This document shows, piece after piece, positions 27,968 through 37,723 of a DNA stretch of 64,000 nt (position 1 is the first letter of the stretch; every line of letters starts with the position of its first letter). Under the pieces are notes generated by a model that saw only the letters and a program-made list of their open reading frames with translations, ran no database searches and was not told where the DNA came from. This DNA is from Klebsiella michiganensis (GTDB lineage Bacteria > Pseudomonadota > Gammaproteobacteria > Enterobacterales > Enterobacteriaceae), in assembly GCF_002925905.1 (NCBI RefSeq), contig NZ_PRDB01000009.1, positions 186,001 through 250,000 of the forward strand, written 5' to 3'. Both the position numbers and the translations under genes were made by a program.

Positions 27968-27997
27968 GAGGGCTGGCAGATTTCCCTGCCAGCCCTC
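27968..27997 (+). terminator. Long hairpin after cirA
   Basis: Perfect 12-bp stem GAGGGCTGGCAG / CTGCCAGCCCTC with a 6-base loop, 13 bp after the cirA stop. There is no T tract, so it may act as an mRNA 3'-end stabiliser or a weak terminator. Confidence 0.6.
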
Positions 27998-28060
27998 GCT
28001 AAAGGCGCTCAGGGTGAAGCCAGACGGAAAAGCGGTGGGCGAACCCACCGCTCCAGGTGG

Positions 28061-28219
28061 CTACTTACCGGATTCGTAAGCCATAAAAGCAGCTACCTCC
28101 CTGTTCGTATCGCGGTAGCGAATTTCGCAAAGCGATTTTCTTACCATCAGGGTGAACGCTAATAGCGTGATACACACGATGAGCAGACACCAGATCGGGA
28201 CGTTGGGCGGTACCTTCAT
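28061..28219 (-). CDS. hok: Hok-family type I toxin (chromosomal)
   Basis: A 52-residue membrane-depolarising peptide of the Hok/Gef family. It starts [20 protein letters not shown], a single membrane helix, followed by the family C-terminus [20 protein letters not shown] and YESGK, nearly the same as plasmid R1 Hok. The ribosome-binding site is AAGGAGAACAAACC before the ATG. In R1 the mRNA is kept silent by folding and by the antisense RNA Sok; the DNA signals for both are present here (28255-28394). It lies between cirA and fghA. Confidence 0.92.
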   Translation of the reverse strand: MKVPPNVPIWCLLIVCITLLAFTLMVRKSLCEIRYRDTNREVAAFMAYESGK

Positions 28220-28276
28220 GGTTTGTTCTCCTTGCCTTACGGCGGGTAAGAGACTAACCTGATGTTGTCTAGGCAT
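28061..28276 (-). CDS. mok-like reading frame, in frame with hok
   Basis: An ATG at 28276 opens [19 protein letters not shown], which aligns with the start of the R1 Mok leader peptide, and continues in frame into hok (71 residues in total). In R1 the mok frame is offset from hok and ends inside it; here the spacer before the hok ATG is one base shorter and the frames merge. E. coli chromosomal mokC is also in frame with hokC as I recall. Whether the extended product is made is unknown; translation of the leader is expected to drive hok translation. Confidence 0.5.
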   Translation of the reverse strand: MPRQHQVSLLPAVRQGEQTMKVPPNVPIWCLLIVCITLLAFTLMVRKSLCEIRYRDTNREVAAFMAYESGK

Positions 28277-28325
28277 CGGGACAGCCTCGTGGGTGATTAC
28301 ATTACCTTCGGGGCTTTCTTCTTTC
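28268..28325 (+). ncRNA. sok: Sok-type antisense RNA opposite the hok leader
   Basis: On the plus strand TTGCCT (28232-28237), a 17-bp spacer and TAACCT (28255-28260) form a promoter placed as the R1 sok promoter is. The expected RNA starts near 28268 (CTAGGCATCGGGACAG), covers the mok start region, and ends at a hairpin AGCCTCG / CGGGGCT (28283-28315) followed by TTCTTCTTT. It is assigned by position and by similarity to R1 Sok recalled from memory. Ends are approximate. Confidence 0.7.
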
Positions 28326-28388
28326 TGCCTCAGCACAACGGTAAAACTCAATCCTGCTCTGAGGCGAAAGCCTCAAGCGCCGCCAAAA

Positions 28389-28394
28389 ATCATA
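28389..28394 (-). promoter_or_regulatory. -10 box of the hok promoter
   Basis: On the minus strand TATGAT lies a few bases before GGCGGCGCTTGAGGC, which matches the 5' end of R1 hok mRNA. The next bases form the small GAGGC/GCCTC hairpin typical of hok message 5' ends (about 28361-28375). The -35 is weak. Confidence 0.5.
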
Positions 28395-28512
28395 CCCCCG
28401 ACGACGGAAAATACACTATCTCTCTGTATATATTAGTTTTTATGACTATTGGATGATGAGGCATTTTGCGTATCAATGCGCCGGGAAGGTGCTTCACGAC
28501 GCATTGAAAGGA

Positions 28513-29349
28513 TCAGGAGAAGAGATGCCGGGCATGGAAGCGCAGGTGGTCCTCAATAAATGAGGCGATAAAGTAGTAGCTGTGATCGTACCCGGGCTGA
28601 ATACGCAGGGTTAACGGCCAGCTTTTCTGACGCGCGGTTTCCGCCAGCACCGCCGGCTGCAGCTGTTCGGCGAGGAATGTATCGCTATCGCCCTGGTCAA
28701 TCAGGGTTGGAATCGCATCTGACTCGCTGCTGGCCTGCATTAACGCGCAGCTGTCCCAGGCCTGCCAGGCCGCTTCATCCGCTCCCAGATAGGCGGTAAA
28801 CGCTTTTTTGCCCCAGGGAACCTGGGTCGGGTTAACGATAGGCGCGAACGCGGAAACGCTGACGAAGCGGCCCGGATTCTTCAGCGCCATCACCAGCGCG
28901 CCGTGGCCGCCCATGGAATGCCCGCTGATGGCGCAGCGGCCGCTGAGATTAAACTCGCGGGCAATCAGCTGCGGCAGCTCGTCGCGAAGGTAATCGTACA
29001 TGCGGAAATGCGCGGACCAGGGCGCCTGGGTGGCATTGAGATAAAAGCCAGCGCCTTTCCCCAGATCGTAAGCGCTATCGTCGGCAACGTTATCACCGCG
29101 CGGACTGGTGTCCGGCATCACCAGCGCAATGCCCAGTTCGGCGGCGACGCGCTGAGCGCCCGCTTTGGTGGTGAAGTTTTCATCGTTGCAGGTCAGGCCG
29201 GAGAGCCAGTAGAGAACCGGCGGCGGCGCGTCAGCGGCGGCGGGAGGTAAAAAGATGCTGAAGGTCATTGCGCAGTTCAGCGTTGCGGAGTCGTGCCGCC
29301 AGCGTTGCTGCCGACCTTCAAAACAGCGGTGCTCTTCGAGCAGTTCCAT
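28513..29349 (-). CDS. fghA: S-formylglutathione hydrolase, YeiG/FghA type
   Basis: A serine hydrolase that converts S-formylglutathione to glutathione and formate, the second step of glutathione-dependent formaldehyde detoxification. It has 278 residues, equal to E. coli YeiG. The nucleophile elbow is [18 protein letters not shown] (Ser about 148); Asp is in [11 protein letters not shown] and His in [14 protein letters not shown], completing the esterase-D triad. The ATG follows AAGGAGCCCTGC. It is not next to a formaldehyde dehydrogenase in this window. It diverges from folE. Confidence 0.94.
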   Translation of the reverse strand: MELLEEHRCFEGRQQRWRHDSATLNCAMTFSIFLPPAAADAPPPVLYWLSGLTCNDENFTTKAGAQRVAAELGIALVMPDTSPRGDNVADDSAYDLGKGAGFYLNATQAPWSAHFRMYDYLRDELPQLIAREFNLSGRCAISGHSMGGHGALVMALKNPGRFVSVSAFAPIVNPTQVPWGKKAFTAYLGADEAAWQAWDSCALMQASSESDAIPTLIDQGDSDTFLAEQLQPAVLAETARQKSWPLTLRIQPGYDHSYYFIASFIEDHLRFHARHLFS

Positions 29350-29474
29350 GCAGGGCTCCTTAAGTGTCTCAGGCGTAATTTTCCATAATACAGATATTTC
29401 ATGCCCTCGTGAGTAACTTTCACTTCCTCCTTTTCGGAACGTATTGCATCATTAATGCAACTTTTAACCAACAT
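29350..29474. other. fghA-side half of the fghA-folE divergent gap
   Basis: This holds the fghA ribosome-binding site and presumably its promoter. A small dyad TTGCAT/ATGCAA with a 5-base centre lies at about 29444-29460. No gene is seen. Confidence 0.4.
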
Positions 29475-29543
29475 GCTGACCTTGCCGCAGCGGCAGGCGT
29501 CGCGCTATGGGTCGGCGATTGGCTTGGTTGCGGCAAGGTGAGC
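29475..29543. repeat. 15-bp inverted repeat with 39-bp spacer between fghA and folE
   Basis: Arms GCTGACCTTGCCGCA (29475-29489) and TGCGGCAAGGTGAGC (29529-29543) match at 14 of 15 positions. The spacer is GC-rich and could also pair internally. It lies about 126 bp upstream of fghA and 174 bp upstream of folE. It could be a pair of regulator sites or a structured RNA. No known family was recognised. Confidence 0.6.
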
Positions 29544-29638
29544 AGGGCGTTGCGTGACGCATCGTAGTGCGCTGGTCTGGCGGCGTGGAACGAGAGGTGA
29601 CGCCAATTTCAACAATTATCGATGCGGCTACTGGATTC

Positions 29639-29658
29639 TGTGCGTCACCTCACGCACA
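29639..29658. repeat. 7-bp inverted repeat in the folE upstream region
   Basis: TGTGCGT, six bases, ACGCACA, 59-78 bp before the folE ATG. It may be a small leader hairpin or an operator. Confidence 0.4.
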
Positions 29659-29717
29659 ATGAATACAAACTTTGCCCTCAGAAGAGCAAAGAGCGCCACA
29701 CCTGCAGGAGAACAAAA

Positions 29718-30386
29718 ATGTCATCACTGAGTAAAGAAGCCATACTCGTTCATGAAGCGCTGGTCGCTCGTGGGCTGGAGACGCCGCTGCGTCCGCCAGT
29801 ACAAGAAATTGATAATGAAACTCGCAAGCGTCTGATCGCCGGACACATGACCGAGATTATGCAGCTGTTAAACCTTGATCTAAGTGATGACAGCCTGATG
29901 GAGACCCCGCATCGCATCGCCAAAATGTACGTCGATGAGATCTTCTCCGGACTGGACTACGCCCGGTTCCCCAAAATCACCGTCATCGAAAATAAGATGC
30001 AGGTTGATGAAATGGTGACCGTGCGCGATATCACCCTGACCAGCACCTGTGAACACCATTTTGTGACCATTGACGGCAAAGCCACGGTGGCCTATATCCC
30101 GAAAGATTCGGTGATTGGCCTGTCGAAAATTAACCGTATCGTGCAGTTCTTCTCCCAGCGTCCGCAGGTGCAGGAGCGGCTGACGCAGCAGATCCTTACC
30201 GCGCTGCAAACGCTGCTGGGGACCAGCAACGTCGCGGTTTCCATCGATGCGGTGCACTACTGCGTGAAAGCGCGCGGCATTCGCGATGCCACCAGCGCCA
30301 CCACCACCACGTCGCTGGGCGGCCTGTTTAAATCCAGCCAGAATACCCGCCAGGAGTTCCTGCGCGCCGTACGTCACCACAACTAA
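29718..30386 (+). CDS. folE: FolE, GTP cyclohydrolase I
   Basis: FolE converts GTP to 7,8-dihydroneopterin triphosphate, the first step of tetrahydrofolate synthesis. It has 222 residues. Zinc-binding and catalytic residues Cys111, His113 and His114 lie in [12 protein letters not shown], and a second zinc Cys lies in [10 protein letters not shown]. The ATG at 29718 follows CAGGAGAACAAAA; the longer in-frame extension upstream is not expected to be translated. yeiB follows 15 bp later, as in E. coli, so the two form an operon. Confidence 0.97.
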   Translation: MSSLSKEAILVHEALVARGLETPLRPPVQEIDNETRKRLIAGHMTEIMQLLNLDLSDDSLMETPHRIAKMYVDEIFSGLDYARFPKITVIENKMQVDEMVTVRDITLTSTCEHHFVTIDGKATVAYIPKDSVIGLSKINRIVQFFSQRPQVQERLTQQILTALQTLLGTSNVAVSIDAVHYCVKARGIRDATSATTTTSLGGLFKSSQNTRQEFLRAVRHHN

Positions 30387-30401
30387 AACGGAGCAGGGTA
30401 C

Positions 30402-31559
30402 ATGGAGAGAAATGTCACGCTGGACTTTGTCCGCGGCGTCGCCATCCTCGGTATCCTGCTACTGAATATCAGCGCCTTCGGTTTACCGAAGGCTGCTTAC
30501 CTCAACCCGGCGTGGTCCGGGAACATTTCCGCCAGCGACGCCTGGACCTGGGCGATTCTCGATCTGCTGGCGCAGGTCAAATTCCTGACCCTATTCGCCC
30601 TGCTGTTTGGCGCCGGACTTCAGCTTCTGCTGCCGCGCGGCAAGCGCTGGATCCAGTCGCGCCTGACGCTGCTGGCGCTGCTTGGCTTTATTCACGGACT
30701 GTTTTTCTGGGACGGCGATATTCTGCTGGCCTATGCGCTGGTCGGGCTGGTGGGCTGGCGAATGGTGCGCGACGCGCACGATGTCAAATCGCTGTTTAAT
30801 ACCGGCGTGGTGCTGTACGTTATCGGCGTGGCGGTACTGCTGTTGCTGGGATTGATTTCCGGCAATACGCCCAATCGTTCGTGGCTGCCGGACGCGGCAA
30901 ATTTGCAGTACGAGCAGTACTGGAAGCTAAAAGGCGGCTTTGAAGCGGTGAGCAATCGTGCGGATATGCTGTCGGATAACCTGCTGGCGCTGGGCGCGCA
31001 GTACGGCTGGCAGCTGGCCGGTATGATGCTGATGGGCGCCGCGCTGATGCGCAGCGGCTGGCTCAAAGGTCAGTTCAGCCTTCGCCACTATCGGCGTACC
31101 GGCGGGCTGCTGATTGCGGCCGGAATGGCGGTCAACTTGCCCTCGATTATTGCCCAGTGGCATCTTGGCTGGGACTACCGCTGGTGCGCATTTTTGCTAC
31201 AGGCGCCGCGGGAGCTGGGCGCGCCGCTGCAAACCATCGGCTACGCGGCGCTGGCCTGGGGCTTCTGGCCGCAGCTGTGTCAGAGTCGTCTGGTGGGGGC
31301 GATTGCCTGCGTCGGGCGCATGGCGCTAACCAACTATCTGCTGCAGACCCTGATTTGCACTACCCTGTTCTACCGCTTCGGCCTGTTTATGAAGTATGAC
31401 CGCTTACAGCTGTTAGCCTTCGTACCGGCCGTATGGGCGGTTAATCTTCTCTTCTCGTGGTTTTGGCTACGTCATTTCCGTCAAGGGCCCGTTGAGTGGC
31501 TATGGCGTCAATTCACCCTGCGTGCGTCGGGGACATCATTAAAAGATACATCCAGATAA
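30402..31559 (+). CDS. yeiB: YeiB, DUF418 inner-membrane protein
   Basis: A 385-residue membrane protein of the DUF418 family, the same length as E. coli YeiB. It begins RNVTLDFVRGVAILGILLLN, a typical family start, with about nine further hydrophobic segments, including the conserved LNPAW and FALLFGAGLQLLLPRG stretches and the C-terminal FRQGPVEWLWR. The function is unknown; a role as a transporter or acyltransferase-like protein has been suggested for the family. It follows folE closely. Confidence 0.9.
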   Translation: MERNVTLDFVRGVAILGILLLNISAFGLPKAAYLNPAWSGNISASDAWTWAILDLLAQVKFLTLFALLFGAGLQLLLPRGKRWIQSRLTLLALLGFIHGLFFWDGDILLAYALVGLVGWRMVRDAHDVKSLFNTGVVLYVIGVAVLLLLGLISGNTPNRSWLPDAANLQYEQYWKLKGGFEAVSNRADMLSDNLLALGAQYGWQLAGMMLMGAALMRSGWLKGQFSLRHYRRTGGLLIAAGMAVNLPSIIAQWHLGWDYRWCAFLLQAPRELGAPLQTIGYAALAWGFWPQLCQSRLVGAIACVGRMALTNYLLQTLICTTLFYRFGLFMKYDRLQLLAFVPAVWAVNLLFSWFWLRHFRQGPVEWLWRQFTLRASGTSLKDTSR

Positions 31560-31589
31560 CGATCTGGATCACAATCATTAACAAAATGG

Positions 31590-31605
31590 ATGTAACCGTT
31601 TCCAT
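31590..31605. promoter_or_regulatory. GalR/GalS operator upstream of galS
   Basis: ATGTAACCGTTTCCAT fits the GalR/GalS dyad (GTAANCGNTTNCA-like core). It lies 110-125 bp before the galS ATG and next to a CRP site, consistent with galS autoregulation. Confidence 0.75.
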
Positions 31606-31608
31606 CCC

Positions 31609-31624
31609 TGTGACCTCACTCACG
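31609..31624. promoter_or_regulatory. CRP site upstream of galS
   Basis: TGTGA, CCTCAC, TCACG: nine of ten consensus half-site bases. Its centre is 98 bp before the galS ATG. Catabolite control of galS is known in E. coli. Confidence 0.75.
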
Positions 31625-31714
31625 TAGCGTACGGCACGTCGCTGCCAGAATAGCCTCCTTGCTGAACACAGGAGGTGAGTGTGACGTACTGCAATGCTCT
31701 ACAGGTCGGTGAGT

Positions 31715-32737
31715 ATGATCACCATTCGTGATGTCGCCCGCCAGGCGGGTGTTTCCGTCGCGACGGTTTCGCGCGTGCTGAATAACAGCGCGCTGGTGAG
31801 CCCGGATACGCGAGAAGCGGTAATGAAGGCGGTAACGCTGTTGGGCTATCGGCCAAACGCCAACGCGCAGGCGCTGGCGACGCAGGTCAGCGATACCATC
31901 GGCGTGGTCGTGATGGACGTGTCGGACGCCTTTTTTGGCGCGCTGGTCAAAGCGGTTGATACCGTCGCCCAGCAGCATCAGAAATATGTGCTAATCGGCA
32001 ACAGCTATCATGAAGCGGAAAAAGAGCGTAACGCCATTGAGGTGCTGATTCGCCAGCGCTGTTCAGCGCTGATCGTCCACTCTAAAGCGCTGAGCGACGC
32101 GGAGCTGGGGGATTTTATGGAGCATATGCCGGGAATGGTGCTGATTAACCGCATCGTGCCGGGATACGCCCACCGCTGCGTTGGACTGGATAACGTCAGC
32201 GGCGCGCTGATGGCGACCCGCATGCTGCTCAATCATGGTCACCAGCGCATCGGCTACCTCTCTTCCAATCACGGCATTGAAGATGATGATTTACGGCGAG
32301 AAGGGTGGTTAAGGGCGTTACATGAACACGGCATTGTCGCTCCCGAAAGCTGGGTGGGATCCGGGTCGCCGGATATGCAGGGCGGTGAGGCGGCGATGGT
32401 CGAACTGCTGGGGCGCAACCTTGGTCTGAGCGCGGTTTTCGCCTACAACGACAGTATGGCGGCCGGCGCGCTCACGACGCTTAAAGATAACGGCATTGCC
32501 GTACCGCAGCATCTTTCGCTGATCGGTTTTGATGATATCCCCATTTCCCGTTACACCGACCCGCAGCTGACAACGGTCCGTTATCCGATTATGTCGATGG
32601 CGAAACTGGCGACAGAGCTGGCGCTACAGGGCGCGGCGGGAAAGCTGGATCGTGACGCCAGCCACTGCTTTATGCCGACGCTGGTGCGCCGACATTCGGT
32701 GGCGCAGAGGCAAATTGTGGGGCCGATCACTAACTAA
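31715..32737 (+). CDS. galS: GalS, galactose-responsive repressor (LacI family)
   Basis: The isorepressor of the galactose regulon, mainly of mglBAC. It has 340 residues. The N-terminal helix-turn-helix is [20 protein letters not shown] with the hinge helix [10 protein letters not shown], and the periplasmic-binding-protein-like sugar domain runs from about 60 on. I use the ATG at 31715 (MITIRDVA) and not one seven codons earlier, because it is the family start. It is cotranscribed with or reads toward mglBAC, whose promoter carries a similar operator. Confidence 0.96.
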   Translation: MITIRDVARQAGVSVATVSRVLNNSALVSPDTREAVMKAVTLLGYRPNANAQALATQVSDTIGVVVMDVSDAFFGALVKAVDTVAQQHQKYVLIGNSYHEAEKERNAIEVLIRQRCSALIVHSKALSDAELGDFMEHMPGMVLINRIVPGYAHRCVGLDNVSGALMATRMLLNHGHQRIGYLSSNHGIEDDDLRREGWLRALHEHGIVAPESWVGSGSPDMQGGEAAMVELLGRNLGLSAVFAYNDSMAAGALTTLKDNGIAVPQHLSLIGFDDIPISRYTDPQLTTVRYPIMSMAKLATELALQGAAGKLDRDASHCFMPTLVRRHSVAQRQIVGPITN

Positions 32738-32748
32738 TTATCTGCCTG

Positions 32749-32764
32749 ATGTAACCGCTTTCAA
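32749..32764. promoter_or_regulatory. GalS operator of mglBAC
   Basis: ATGTAACCGCTTTCAA, the same type as the site before galS, placed 2 bp upstream of the CRP site. Confidence 0.75.
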
Positions 32765-32766
32765 TA

Positions 32767-32809
32767 TGTGAGTGATTTCACAGTTTGTTAACATTAAGCT
32801 GACTATGAT
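32767..32809 (+). promoter_or_regulatory. mglB promoter with CRP site
   Basis: A perfect CRP half-site pair, TGTGA GTGATT TCACA, at 32767-32782, then a -10 box TATGAT at 32804-32809. The spacing puts the CRP centre near -41.5, a class II promoter, with transcription from about 32816. The mglB leader would be about 210 nt. Confidence 0.85.
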
Positions 32810-33026
32810 TGCTGCGTTTACAAGTCTGAACATACTATGTCACGGTGATTAATCACTTTTACAGCAGTAATCGGCGGTTAAACGATTAATAAAGCCGTTT
32901 TTCAGGAGCGTTACCCTACACGGAAGACAGAATTACAGTCGTGAATGTCGCTGTGCAGTAACATAAATGTAACGCTCGCCAGCCATTTTCACACCAAAGA
33001 CCCTGCATAATAAAACCGGAGATTCC

Positions 33027-34025
33027 ATGAATAAGAAGGTGTTAACCCTGTCTGCTGTAATGGCTAGCATGTTATTTGGCGCCGCGGCTCACGCAGCAGA
33101 TACCCGTATCGGCGTGACGATTTATAAATACGACGACAACTTTATGTCGGTGGTGCGTAAGGCAATTGAAAAAGATGGCAAATCAGCGCCGGATGTTCAG
33201 CTGCTGATGAATGACTCGCAAAACGACCAGTCCAAGCAGAACGATCAGATTGACGTCCTGCTGGCAAAAGGGGTAAAGGCGCTGGCGATTAACCTGGTTG
33301 ACCCGGCGGCGGCGGGGACGGTCATCGATAAAGCGCGTGGCCAGAACGTGCCGGTGGTGTTCTTTAACAAAGAACCTTCCCGCAAGGCGCTGGATAGCTA
33401 CGATAAAGCGTACTACGTCGGTACCGACTCAAAAGAGTCCGGCGTGATTCAGGGTGACCTGATTGCCAAGCACTGGAAAGCGAACCCGAACTGGGATCTG
33501 AATAAAGACGGCCAGATTCAGTTTGTCCTGCTGAAGGGCGAGCCGGGCCATCCGGATGCGGAAGCGCGTACCACCTACGTTATTAAAGAGCTGAACGATA
33601 AAGGCTTCAAAACTCAGCAGCTGGCGTTAGATACCGCCATGTGGGATACCGCTCAGGCGAAAGATAAGATGGATGCCTGGCTGTCTGGCCCGAATGCCAA
33701 CAAAATTGAAGTCGTCATCGCTAACAACGATGCGATGGCCATGGGCGCGGTAGAAGCGCTGAAAGCGCACAATAAGAGCAGCATTCCGGTATTCGGCGTC
33801 GATGCGCTGCCTGAAGCGCTGGCGCTGGTGAAATCCGGCGCCATGGCGGGTACCGTACTGAACGATGCCAACAATCAGGCGAAAGCCACCTTCGATCTGG
33901 CGAAAAACCTGGCCGATGGTAAAGAACCGGCTGCCGGTACTCAATGGAAAATTGATAATAAGATTGTCCGCGTACCGTACGTTGGCGTTGATAAAGATAA
34001 TCTGAGCGAATTTATCGGTAAGTAA
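33027..34025 (+). CDS. mglB: MglB, galactose/glucose-binding periplasmic protein
   Basis: MglB binds galactose or glucose in the periplasm for uptake by MglAC and for chemotaxis through Trg. Signal peptide [20 protein letters not shown] ends at AHA, giving the mature [16 protein letters not shown]. The calcium loop DLNKDGQIQ is intact. It has 332 residues, equal to E. coli. The 119-bp gap to mglA carries a stable hairpin (34041-34064), which can explain the usual excess of MglB over the membrane components. Confidence 0.97.
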   Translation: MNKKVLTLSAVMASMLFGAAAHAADTRIGVTIYKYDDNFMSVVRKAIEKDGKSAPDVQLLMNDSQNDQSKQNDQIDVLLAKGVKALAINLVDPAAAGTVIDKARGQNVPVVFFNKEPSRKALDSYDKAYYVGTDSKESGVIQGDLIAKHWKANPNWDLNKDGQIQFVLLKGEPGHPDAEARTTYVIKELNDKGFKTQQLALDTAMWDTAQAKDKMDAWLSGPNANKIEVVIANNDAMAMGAVEALKAHNKSSIPVFGVDALPEALALVKSGAMAGTVLNDANNQAKATFDLAKNLADGKEPAAGTQWKIDNKIVRVPYVGVDKDNLSEFIGK

Positions 34026-34040
34026 TCGCTTAATAAGCTG

Positions 34041-34064
34041 CGGGCGTACGCGCTTGTACGCCCG
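34041..34064 (+). repeat. Intercistronic hairpin between mglB and mglA
   Basis: Perfect 9-bp stem CGGGCGTAC / GTACGCCCG with a 6-base loop, 15 bp after the mglB stop. It likely stabilises the mglB part of the message and partly terminates. Confidence 0.65.
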
Positions 34065-34144
34065 ATTATTACTGATACAGAACCCGTCCCGGCTCGTCGT
34101 TAATGCGTCGGCTGGGGTATGCACGCACGCAGCCAGGTATAACT

Positions 34145-35665
34145 ATGGTCAGCAATAATAGCGAACGGTCAGGCGAATATTTGTTGGAAATGAGCAACAT
34201 CAACAAATCGTTTCCTGGCGTCAAGGCTCTCGATAATGTGAACCTCAAGGTTCGTCCCCACTCTATTCACGCGTTAATGGGGGAGAACGGCGCGGGCAAA
34301 TCTACATTATTAAAATGCCTATTTGGAATCTATCAAAAAGATTCCGGCAGTATTCTTTTTCAGGGACAAGAGATCGATTTCCATTCGGCAAAAGAAGCCC
34401 TGGAGAACGGTATTTCAATGGTTCATCAGGAATTAAACCTGGTATTGCAACGCTCGGTAATGGACAACATGTGGCTGGGGCGTTATCCCACCAAAGGCAT
34501 GTTTGTCGATCAGGACAAAATGTATCGTGATACCAAAGCGATTTTCGATGAGCTGGATATTGATATCGACCCGCGCGCTCGCGTCGGAACGCTATCGGTA
34601 TCGCAAATGCAGATGATTGAAATTGCGAAGGCATTTTCCTATAACGCCAAAATTGTGATTATGGATGAGCCGACTTCTTCGTTAACCGAAAAAGAGGTCA
34701 ACCATCTGTTTAAAATTATCCGCAAGCTGAAAGAGCGCGGCTGCGGCATAGTCTATATTTCCCACAAAATGGAAGAGATCTTCCAGCTGTGCGATGAAAT
34801 TACCATCCTGCGCGACGGCCAGTGGATTGCCACCCAGCCGCTGGAAGGGCTGGATATGGATAAGATCATCGCGATGATGGTGGGCCGCTCCCTCAATCAG
34901 CGCTTCCCGAACAAGGAGAATAAGCCGGGTGAGGTAATTCTTGAGGTGCGCAATTTAACCTCACTGCGCCAGCCATCGATTCGCGATGTCTCTTTCGATC
35001 TGCACAAAGGCGAAATCCTGGGGATTGCCGGACTGGTTGGCGCGAAACGTACCGATATCGTCGAGACGTTATTTGGTATTCGCGAGAAGGCCAGCGGGAC
35101 GATCAAGCTGCACGGTAAGAAGATTAATAACCATAATGCCAATGAAGCCATCAACCATGGCTTTGCGCTGGTGACCGAAGAGCGCCGTTCGACGGGAATT
35201 TATGCCTACCTGGATATCGGTTTTAACTCGCTGATCTCCAATATTAAGAAATACAAGAATAAGGTCGGATTGCTGGATAATTCACGCATGAAAAGCGATA
35301 CCCAATGGGTGATTGATTCGATGCGCGTGAAAACTCCGGGGCAGCACACGCAAATTGGTTCGTTGTCCGGTGGTAACCAACAAAAAGTGATTATCGGTCG
35401 CTGGCTATTGACCCAGCCGGAAATTCTGATGCTCGATGAACCCACGCGCGGCATTGACGTTGGGGCGAAGTTCGAAATTTACCAGCTGATCGCCGAGCTG
35501 GCAAAAAAAGACAAAGGAATCATTATTATTTCCTCCGAGATGCCGGAGCTGCTGGGTATTACTGACCGTATTCTGGTAATGAGCAATGGTCTTGTTGCCG
35601 GAATTGTTGAGACTAAAACCACCACGCAAAACGAAATTCTCCGTCTTGCGTCGTTGCACCTTTAA
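34145..35665 (+). CDS. mglA: MglA, galactose ABC importer ATPase
   Basis: The cytoplasmic double ATPase of the methyl-galactoside importer, 506 residues as in E. coli. The first half has a canonical Walker A (GENGAGKST), the signature [15 protein letters not shown] and Walker B ([11 protein letters not shown]). In the second half Walker A is replaced by GLVGAKRTD, while [14 protein letters not shown] and [11 protein letters not shown] are kept, as is usual for sugar ABC-ATPases of this class. I start at [12 protein letters not shown] (34145) because it matches E. coli; a frame start 14 codons upstream is possible. Confidence 0.97.
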   Translation: MVSNNSERSGEYLLEMSNINKSFPGVKALDNVNLKVRPHSIHALMGENGAGKSTLLKCLFGIYQKDSGSILFQGQEIDFHSAKEALENGISMVHQELNLVLQRSVMDNMWLGRYPTKGMFVDQDKMYRDTKAIFDELDIDIDPRARVGTLSVSQMQMIEIAKAFSYNAKIVIMDEPTSSLTEKEVNHLFKIIRKLKERGCGIVYISHKMEEIFQLCDEITILRDGQWIATQPLEGLDMDKIIAMMVGRSLNQRFPNKENKPGEVILEVRNLTSLRQPSIRDVSFDLHKGEILGIAGLVGAKRTDIVETLFGIREKASGTIKLHGKKINNHNANEAINHGFALVTEERRSTGIYAYLDIGFNSLISNIKKYKNKVGLLDNSRMKSDTQWVIDSMRVKTPGQHTQIGSLSGGNQQKVIIGRWLLTQPEILMLDEPTRGIDVGAKFEIYQLIAELAKKDKGIIIISSEMPELLGITDRILVMSNGLVAGIVETKTTTQNEILRLASLHL

Positions 35666-35680
35666 GATCAGGGGCTCCTC

Positions 35681-36691
35681 ATGAGTGCGTTAAATAAAAA
35701 GAGTTTTCTCACCTATTTGAAAGAAGGTGGGATTTACGTGGTTCTTTTAGTATTGCTGGCCATTATTATTTTCCAGGATCCGACTTTCTTAAGTTTGCTG
35801 AACTTAAGTAATATTCTGACCCAGTCTTCGGTGCGTATTATTATCGCTCTCGGCGTGGCCGGACTTATTGTCACCCAGGGAACCGACCTTTCAGCCGGAC
35901 GCCAGGTCGGCCTGGCGGCGGTTATCGCCGCCACGATGCTGCAGGCGGTGGACAATGCCAATAAGGTGTTCCCGGAGATGGCCACGATGCCGATCCCGCT
36001 GGTTATCCTGCTGGTGTGTGCGATCGGCGCGGTCATTGGTCTTATCAACGGTATTATCATCGCTTACCTGAACGTGACGCCGTTTATCACCACCCTCGGC
36101 ACGATGATCATCGTTTACGGTATCAACTCCCTGTATTACGACTTTGTTGGCGCGTCGCCGATTTCCGGCTTCGATAGCCACTTCTCGCAGTTTGCCCAGG
36201 GGTTTATCGCGCTGGGCTCATTCCGCCTGTCGTATATCACCTTCTATGCGCTGATTGCCGTGTTCTTCGTATGGATCCTGTGGAACAAGACCCGCTTTGG
36301 TAAAAACATTTTTGCTATCGGCGGTAACCCGGAAGCGGCGAAGGTCTCCGGCGTCAACGTCGCCCTGAACCTGCTGATGATTTATGCGCTCTCCGGCGTG
36401 TTCTACGCGTTCGGCGGGCTGCTGGAAGCCGGACGTATCGGTTCGGCGACCAACAACCTTGGCTTTATGTATGAACTGGATGCGATTGCCGCCTGCGTGG
36501 TCGGCGGCGTATCGTTCAGCGGCGGCGTCGGTACCGTATTTGGCGTGGTGACCGGGGTGATAATCTTCACCGTCATCAACTACGGTCTGACCTATATCGG
36601 CGTGAACCCGTACTGGCAGTACATTATCAAAGGGGCGATTATCATCTTCGCCGTGGCGCTGGATTCGCTGAAGTATGCGCGGAAGAAGTAA
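35681..36691 (+). CDS. mglC: MglC, galactose ABC importer permease
   Basis: The membrane permease of the MglBAC importer, a BPD_transp_2 family protein with 336 residues and about nine to ten helices. Conserved blocks include TQGTDLSAGRQVGLAA, NVTPFITTLGTMIIVYG and IFAIGGNPEAAKVSGVNV, the last being the cytoplasmic loop that touches the ATPase. It lies 15 bp after mglA and is the last gene before a terminator. Confidence 0.97.
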   Translation: MSALNKKSFLTYLKEGGIYVVLLVLLAIIIFQDPTFLSLLNLSNILTQSSVRIIIALGVAGLIVTQGTDLSAGRQVGLAAVIAATMLQAVDNANKVFPEMATMPIPLVILLVCAIGAVIGLINGIIIAYLNVTPFITTLGTMIIVYGINSLYYDFVGASPISGFDSHFSQFAQGFIALGSFRLSYITFYALIAVFFVWILWNKTRFGKNIFAIGGNPEAAKVSGVNVALNLLMIYALSGVFYAFGGLLEAGRIGSATNNLGFMYELDAIAACVVGGVSFSGGVGTVFGVVTGVIIFTVINYGLTYIGVNPYWQYIIKGAIIIFAVALDSLKYARKK

Positions 36692-36704
36692 CGATTAGTG
36701 AATG

Positions 36705-36736
36705 AAGGCAGGCGTCAGTTCAGGCGTCTGCCTTTT
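36705..36736 (+). terminator. Rho-independent terminator of mglBAC
   Basis: 10-bp stem AAGGCAGGCG / CGTCTGCCTT with one G-T pair, a 10-base loop and a short T tail, 13 bp after the mglC stop. The following 146 bp up to the sanA stop hold no gene I can recognise. Confidence 0.85.
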
Positions 36737-36882
36737 GCATTTTCTGGATGATAATTTGCCGCCTTCCTGCCACTCGAATTATTCAGGGTATCTATCCTCA
36801 GTATCCCGATACTCACTCGCGTAATCAGAAAAGTATTCCCGCTCGATAAGACGCCAGTTATCACGCTCACTTTATGGAGGCT

Positions 36883-37630
<748 letters not shown>

Positions 37631-37696
37631 TCAGGCTACTTTACCCGTCGGGCAAGCGCAAGAAACCGTCGTTTAATTGCGGGGATTTTCAACAGC

Positions 37697-37714
37697 GCGG
37701 GCCGTTTGGCCCGC
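37697..37714 (-). terminator. Hairpin between cdd and sanA
   Basis: Perfect 7-bp stem GCGGGCC / GGCCCGC with a 4-base loop, 9 bp after the cdd stop. No good T tract follows, so termination may be partial. Confidence 0.5.
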
Positions 37715-37723
37715 AGAATGTGA

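Noticed and set aside
28061..28351. A 96-residue protein starting at 28351 on the minus strand
   Set aside because: The first 44 residues are the untranslated or mok-like leader of hok mRNA; the first codon is TTG without a ribosome-binding site.
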